64,000 nt of DNA from Euonymus europaeus. Its lineage: Eukaryota > Streptophyta > Magnoliopsida > Celastrales > Celastraceae. A model generated the notes under the pieces. It saw only the letters and a program-made list of their open reading frames with translations. It ran no database searches and was not told the origin of the DNA. Where the stretch lies: contig OY756958.1 in assembly GCA_963580455.1 (NCBI GenBank), forward strand, positions 1,066,501 to 1,130,500, written 5' to 3'. Numbering within the stretch: the first letter of the stretch is position 1; each line of letters begins with the position of its first letter. A program made the position numbers and the translations under genes. Of this stretch, positions 61,701-64,000 are shown one piece after another.

Positions 61701-64000
61701 GCACGTAAATGGTTTTCTGAATATCCGTTGAATCCGAGTTCTGAATTCGGTGATTTTTAGCTTGATTTCACACTACTTTTCAAGCTCTGCAATCCTGGCA
61801 TTTCGGTTTTCGATTTCAGAACACGTGGCTAGTAGGTCTCGTTTCACGTAGTTAGCCGCGAAATGTGGTTTCTGCACGTAAACGGTTTTATGAATATCCG
61901 TTGACTCCGAGTTCTGAATTCGTTGATTTTAGGCTTGATTTCACACTACATTTCGAGCTCTACAATCCTGGCATTCCGGTTTTTGATTTCAGAACTCGTG
62001 GCTAGTAGGTCTCGTTTCACGTAGTTAGCCGCGAAATGTGGTTTCTGCATGTAAATGGTTTTCTGAATATCCGTTCACTCCGATTTCTGAATTCGGTGAT
62101 TTTTAGCTTGATTTCACACTACATTTCGAGCTCTACAATCCTGGCGTTCCGGTTTTTTTATTTCAGAACTCGTGGCTAGTAGGTCTCGATTCACGTAGTT
62201 AGCCGCGAAATGCGGTTTCTGCACGTAAACGGTTTTCTTAATATCCATTTACTCCGAGTTCTGAATTCGGGGATTTTTAGCTCTATTTCACACTACTTTT
62301 CGAGCTCTACAATCCAGGTGTTCCGGTTTTTGATTTCAGAACTCGTGGCTAGTAGGTCTTATTTCATGTAGTTAGCCGCGAAATGGGGTTTCTGCACGTA
62401 AATCGTTTTCTGAATATTCGTTGAATCCGAGTTCTGAATTCGGTGATTTTTAGCTTGATTTCACACTACTTTTCGAGCTCTGCAATCCTAGCATTTCGGT
62501 TTTCGATTTCAGAACACGTGGCTAGTGGGTCTCGTTTCACCTAGTTAGCCACAAAATGTGGTTTCTGCACGTAAACGGTTTTCTGAATATCCGTGACTCC
62601 GATTTCTGAATTCTGTGATTTTTAGCTTTTTTCACATCACTTTTCGAGCTCTACAATCCTGGCGTTCCGGTTTTTGATTTCAGAACTCGTGGCTAGTAGG
62701 TCTCGTTTCACTTTGTTAGCCGTGAAATGTGGTTTCTGCACGTAAACGGTTTTTTTTTAATCCGTTGACTCCGAGTTCTGAATTCGGTGATTTTTAGCTT
62801 GATTTCATTCTAATTTTCGAGCTCTACAATCCTGGCGTTTCGGATTTTGATTTCGGAACTCGTGGCTAGTAGGTCTCGTTTCACCTAGTTAGCCGCGAAA
62901 TGTGGTTTCTGCACGTAAACGGTTTTCCGAATATCCGTTGACTCCGAGTTCTGAATTAGGTGATTTTAGGCTTGATTTCACAGTACTTTTCGAGCTCTAC
63001 AATACTGGCGTTCCGGTTTTTGATTTCAGAACTCGTGGCTAGTAGGTCTCGTTTCACGTAGTTAGCCGCGAAATGTGGTTTCCGCACATAAACGGTTTTC
63101 TGAATATCCTTTGACTCCGAGTTCTGAATTCGGTGATTTTAGGCTTGATTTCACAGTACTTTTCCAGCTCTACAATCCTGGCGTTCCGGTTTTTGATTTC
63201 AGAACTCGTGGCTAGTGGGTCTCGTTTCACGTAGTTAGCCGCGAAATGTGGTTTCTGCACGTAAACGGTTTTCTGAATATCCGTTGACTCCGAGTTCTGA
63301 ATTCGGTGATTTTTAGCTTGATTTGACACTACATTTCGAGCTCTACAATCCTGGCGTTCCGGTTTTTGATTTCAGAACTCGTGGCCAGTAGGTCTCGTTT
63401 CACGTAGTTAGCCGCGAAATGTGGTTTCTGCATGTAAACGGTTTTCTGAATATCCGTTGACTCCGAGTTCTGAATTCGGTGATTTTTAGCTTGATTTCAC
63501 ACTACATTTCGAGCTCTACAATCCTGGCATTCCGGTTTTTTATTTCAGAACACGTGGCTAGTAGGTCTCGTTTCACGTAGTTAGCCGCGAAATGTGGTTT
63601 CTGCACGTAAACGGTTTTATGAATATCCGTTGACTTCGAGTTCTGAATTCTGTGATTTTAGGCTTGATTTCACAGTACTTTTCCAGCTCTACAATCCTGG
63701 CGTTCCGGTTTTTGATTTCAGAACTCGTGGCTAGTAGGTCTCGTTTCACGTAGTTAGCCGCGAAATGTGGTTTCTGCATGTAAACGGTTTTCTGAATATC
63801 CGTTGACTCCGAGTTCTGAATTCGGTGATTTTTAGCTTGATTTCACACTACATTTCGAGCTCTACAATCCTGGCATTCCGGTTTTTTATTTCAGAACTCG
63901 TGGCTAGTAGGTCTCGATTCACGTAGTTAGCCGCGAAATGCGGTTTCTGCACATAAACGGTTTTCTTAATATCCGTTGACTCCAAGTTCTGAATTCGGTG
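58790..64000 (+). repeat. Right-hand family B array, less regular
   Basis: B-type units continue to the end without an obvious large recent duplication inside the window. A stretch at 59,000-59,750 matches 46,900-47,650 in subtype order (actttgttagccgtg, then cattttggattttt, then ggaatttcg) about 12.1 kb or 70 monomers away, but with more differences than the recent blocks. Units with atttgacactacatttcg recur near 61,250 and 63,325 (12 monomers). Small indels are seen: aacggtttctgaat near 59,810, atccgtgactcc near 62,592, and an expanded T-run near 62,750. Confidence 0.8.

Larger units (their letters stand above)
1..64000 (+). repeat. Tandem satellite array, ~173-bp monomer, head to tail
   Basis: The same ~173-bp unit repeats from the first to the last base. 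The landmark aaacggtttt starts at 1, 174, 347, 520 and 693, and its variants continue at 172-174 bp spacing to the end. About 370 units fit; a 30-unit block measures 5,186-5,187 bp, a mean of 172.9. All units I read are in one orientation, with no spacer, gene or transposon between them. Most copies keep an EcoRI site (GAATTC) and a SacI site (GAGCTC), so either enzyme should give a ladder. Long homogeneous arrays of this unit size are known from centromeres and other heterochromatin. Which of these applies here, and in which species, is inference. The family was not recognised. Confidence 0.98.
15800..64000 (+). repeat. Domain II: satellite family B with interspersed A-like modules
   Basis: Typical units have ggcgttccggttttt, cacGTAGttagcc, ctGCAcgtaaac and ttttCTGaat or ttttCTTaat. 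Recurrent subtypes are: B1 (catttcgagc); B2 (ttctgtgatttttagctttttt with catcac or cagtac); B3 (gctctgatatcctgg); B4 (gattttaggc, ctcttcgag, actttgttagccgtg); B5 (cattttggatttttatttc, A-like end); B6 (gctctataatcctggcatt, cacaactcg, cacataaacgg); B7 (gactacgag, ggcaagtagg); B8 (gaatttgctgattttttgc, gatttcggaactcg, A-like end); B9 (gctctgcaatcc, gaacacgtgg, tttttttatatcc). B3-B4-B5-B6-B7-B8-B2 recurs as an ordered series. Confidence 0.88.

Noticed and set aside
62745..62762. T-run (gtttttttttaa) as a terminator or polyadenylation-related insertion
   Set aside because: It is a slippage variant of the tttttttatatcc junction common in B9 units, with no adjacent target-site duplication or element.
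20187..63779. Repeated minus-strand open reading frames of 68-91 codons (for example 29,693-29,899, 39,201-39,407, 58,041-58,247, 60,979-61,254)
   Set aside because: They are stop-free readings of the satellite itself. Each begins in the gaaatgtgg region of one monomer and ends at the tcacgtag region of the previous one. The monomer is not a multiple of three, so the frame changes every unit. Their similarity to each other reflects the repeat, and single-base repeat variants make or break them (the copy expected at about 36,263 is lost to a 1-bp deletion). No codon bias or domain was seen.
1..64000. CENP-B box
   Set aside because: I looked for the core TTCG....A..CGGG. The closest stretches, such as ttcgagctctacaatccggg near 38,442, do not match the required spacing and bases.
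1..64000. CRISPR array
   Set aside because: The repeats are contiguous 173-bp units with no alternating short repeats and unique spacers.
1..64000. Primate alpha satellite or the Arabidopsis 178-bp centromere repeat
   Set aside because: The unit length is similar, but the sequence shows no resemblance to what I know of either family. Assigning any named family would need a database search.
1..64000. Inverted monomers or foldback junctions
   Set aside because: All units read on the + strand have the same orientation. The only inverted repeat found is the short one inside each monomer.

Overview
The whole window is tandemly repeated satellite DNA. The unit is about 173 bp, every copy read lies in the same orientation, and the array runs off both ends of the window, giving roughly 370 monomers. 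I found no gene, RNA gene, transposon insertion, inverted block or unique-sequence gap. Such long arrays are typical of eukaryotic centromeric, pericentromeric or other heterochromatic regions. It is not primate alpha satellite. I do not recognise the family. A higher plant is my best guess (monomer size, CpG-rich methylation-prone sequence), but the species and the centromere assignment are inference.

Layout. From 1 to about 15,800 the array is monomer family A (cacCTAG, then ctTTAcgtaaacggttttATG). It is organised in 7- and 6-monomer higher-order repeats (1,210 and 1,037 bp), clearest from 600 to 6,800, with a divergent patch at about 6,800-8,640 and a more shuffled stretch at 8,640-15,800. 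From about 15,800 to 64,000 the array is family B (cacGTAG, then ctGCAcgtaaacggttttCTG or CTT). A-like right-hand modules are interspersed in it, and about nine monomer subtypes recur in partly fixed order.

The B domain is built by nested tandem duplication of whole-monomer blocks: about 19 monomers (18.9-21.1 kb copied at 22.1-24.3 kb), 30 monomers (26.2-31.4 kb copied at 31.4-36.6 kb), 5 monomers (36.5-38.2 kb), 20 monomers (38.8-42.3 kb copied at 42.3-45.7 kb) and another 30 monomers (43.9-49.0 kb copied at 49.0-54.2 kb). By eye the large copies differ at only a handful of bases, so they are recent or assembly-generated. Shared variants show that the 20-monomer event came before the second 30-monomer event. 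Smaller 2-, 3-, 4- and 5-monomer duplications are nested inside, and the 4-monomer shift (691-692 bp) recurs many times.

Each monomer carries a conserved 11-bp inverted repeat, is CpG-rich, and is strongly T-rich on the + strand. Variation between copies looks concentrated at CpG sites. The short open reading frames in the window are chance readings through the satellite and are not annotated as genes.
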